This document shows positions 6,665 to 6,905 of a stretch of DNA of 6,905 nt, in pieces. The stretch covers positions 1 through 6,905 of the forward strand of contig BNVZ01000068.1 of assembly GCA_025998475.1 (NCBI GenBank), read 5' to 3'. The translations under genes were made by a program, and so were the position numbers. The notes beneath the pieces are model-generated. The model was given only the letters and a program-made list of their open reading frames with translations. It had not been told where the DNA came from and made no database searches. The stretch comes from Endomicrobiia bacterium. Lineage in GTDB: Bacteria > Elusimicrobiota > Endomicrobiia > Endomicrobiales > Endomicrobiaceae. Numbering within the stretch: the first letter of the stretch is position 1; each line of letters begins with the position of its first letter.

Positions 6665-6740
6665 AAAGACGATTAAAGATTATTGGCTCCCGTGAAGTTC
6701 TCTGTACGGAGAGAGAGCGTTTTCTTCCTTAATCGTCTTT
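6665..6740. repeat. Perfect 12-bp inverted repeat around 52 bp
   Basis: AAAGACGATTAA (6665-6676) and TTAATCGTCTTT (6729-6740) are exact reverse complements. The enclosed segment also contains a weaker nested pairing (CTCCCGT with ACGGAG). The whole lies inside the IS30-like coding remnant, so it may be a rearrangement scar rather than an RNA structure. Confidence 0.8.
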
Positions 6741-6905
6741 AACTTGTTTCCAAGCAGGAAGAAACATTCACGCAAGCCTTCCTGACGTTATTTAAATTTA
6801 GCACCGACAACGGTTCTATTAACGTTACGAACATTTTTTCTGCTCCTCCTTCTTTTTACCACCACCCAATAGACGGATTATACATCTGTATTAATAATTT
6901 GTCAA

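Larger units (their letters stand above)
6370..6905 (+). pseudogene. IS30-family transposase remnant, running off the window
   Basis: Disconnected pieces read in order like an IS30-family transposase. LLKRERVYFDSNTILS to FLERSCTI (6382-6483) resembles the HTH segment with its ER and RS-TI landmarks, ending at TAA 6493-6495. FGKTKRR then runs straight into KIIGSREVL (about 6650-6705), as if the central part were deleted; this corresponds to the first catalytic block of IS30 enzymes (DT-IGSR). ER-RF, then LVSKQEETFTQAFLTLFKFSTDNGS (about 6741-6816, last Asp block DNGS), NVTNIFSAPPSF and HHP follow. The ERGTNEN catalytic Glu block is missing and only fragments such as INNLS remain near the end. 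Several frame changes and stops make it non-functional. The DNGS segment is the strongest evidence; the HTH part is weaker. The left end of the element, inside about 6255-6370, could not be defined. This remnant accounts for most of the 792 nt upstream of metH. Confidence 0.55.

Noticed and set aside
6665..6740. Integron attC site or intrinsic terminator at the 12-bp inverted repeat
   Set aside because: The outer ends do not match the attC core-site consensus, no integrase or cassette is present, and the loop is too long and lacks a following T-run for a terminator.

Overview
This AT-rich bacterial window holds two intact, well-supported genes, one short DUF116 gene that is probably truncated, and a large share of decayed sequence. 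All three genes lie on the minus strand: a DEAD-box RNA helicase (57-1676), a DUF116 protein (2385-2849), and a cobalamin-dependent methionine synthase, MetH (3525-6113). Between them, and upstream of metH, are broken transposases, a broken partial copy of the DUF116 gene, and an unidentified decayed reading frame. No tRNA, rRNA, CRISPR array or riboswitch was recognised.

The density of pseudogenes, the low GC by eye, and a MetH lacking the C-terminal activation domain suggest an anaerobe or host-associated bacterium undergoing genome reduction. An Elusimicrobiota (Endomicrobium-like) endosymbiont would fit, but this is inference and no marker gene in the window proves it.

Region by region. 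1-56: the 3' flank of the helicase, with nothing recognisable. 57-1676: helicase with a DbpA-type RNA-binding tail, preceded by a leader that is imperfectly duplicated 85 bp upstream. 1677-2384: no intact gene; a decayed minus-strand frame (about 1779-2104) and a degenerate copy of the 3' end of the DUF116 gene (about 2198-2320). 2385-2849: DUF116 gene with a short N-terminus and no visible ribosome binding site. 2850-3524: wreck of an integrase-type transposase on the plus strand, which may have removed the DUF116 5' end. 3525-6113: metH, whose last 59 codons are a near-exact tandem duplication of the preceding 59. 6114-6905: metH leader with a C9 homopolymer, then remnants of a plus-strand IS30-family transposase running off the window edge.

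The genes do not form an obvious operon. The helicase and MetH are housekeeping functions, each with its own Shine-Dalgarno sequence and separated by decayed mobile DNA. I see no convincing evidence of a new multi-gene system. The most distinctive signal is the in-frame C-terminal duplication in MetH, followed by the pattern of small local duplications (metH 3' end, DUF116 3' end, helicase leader, a 13-bp tandem) next to decaying insertion sequences.
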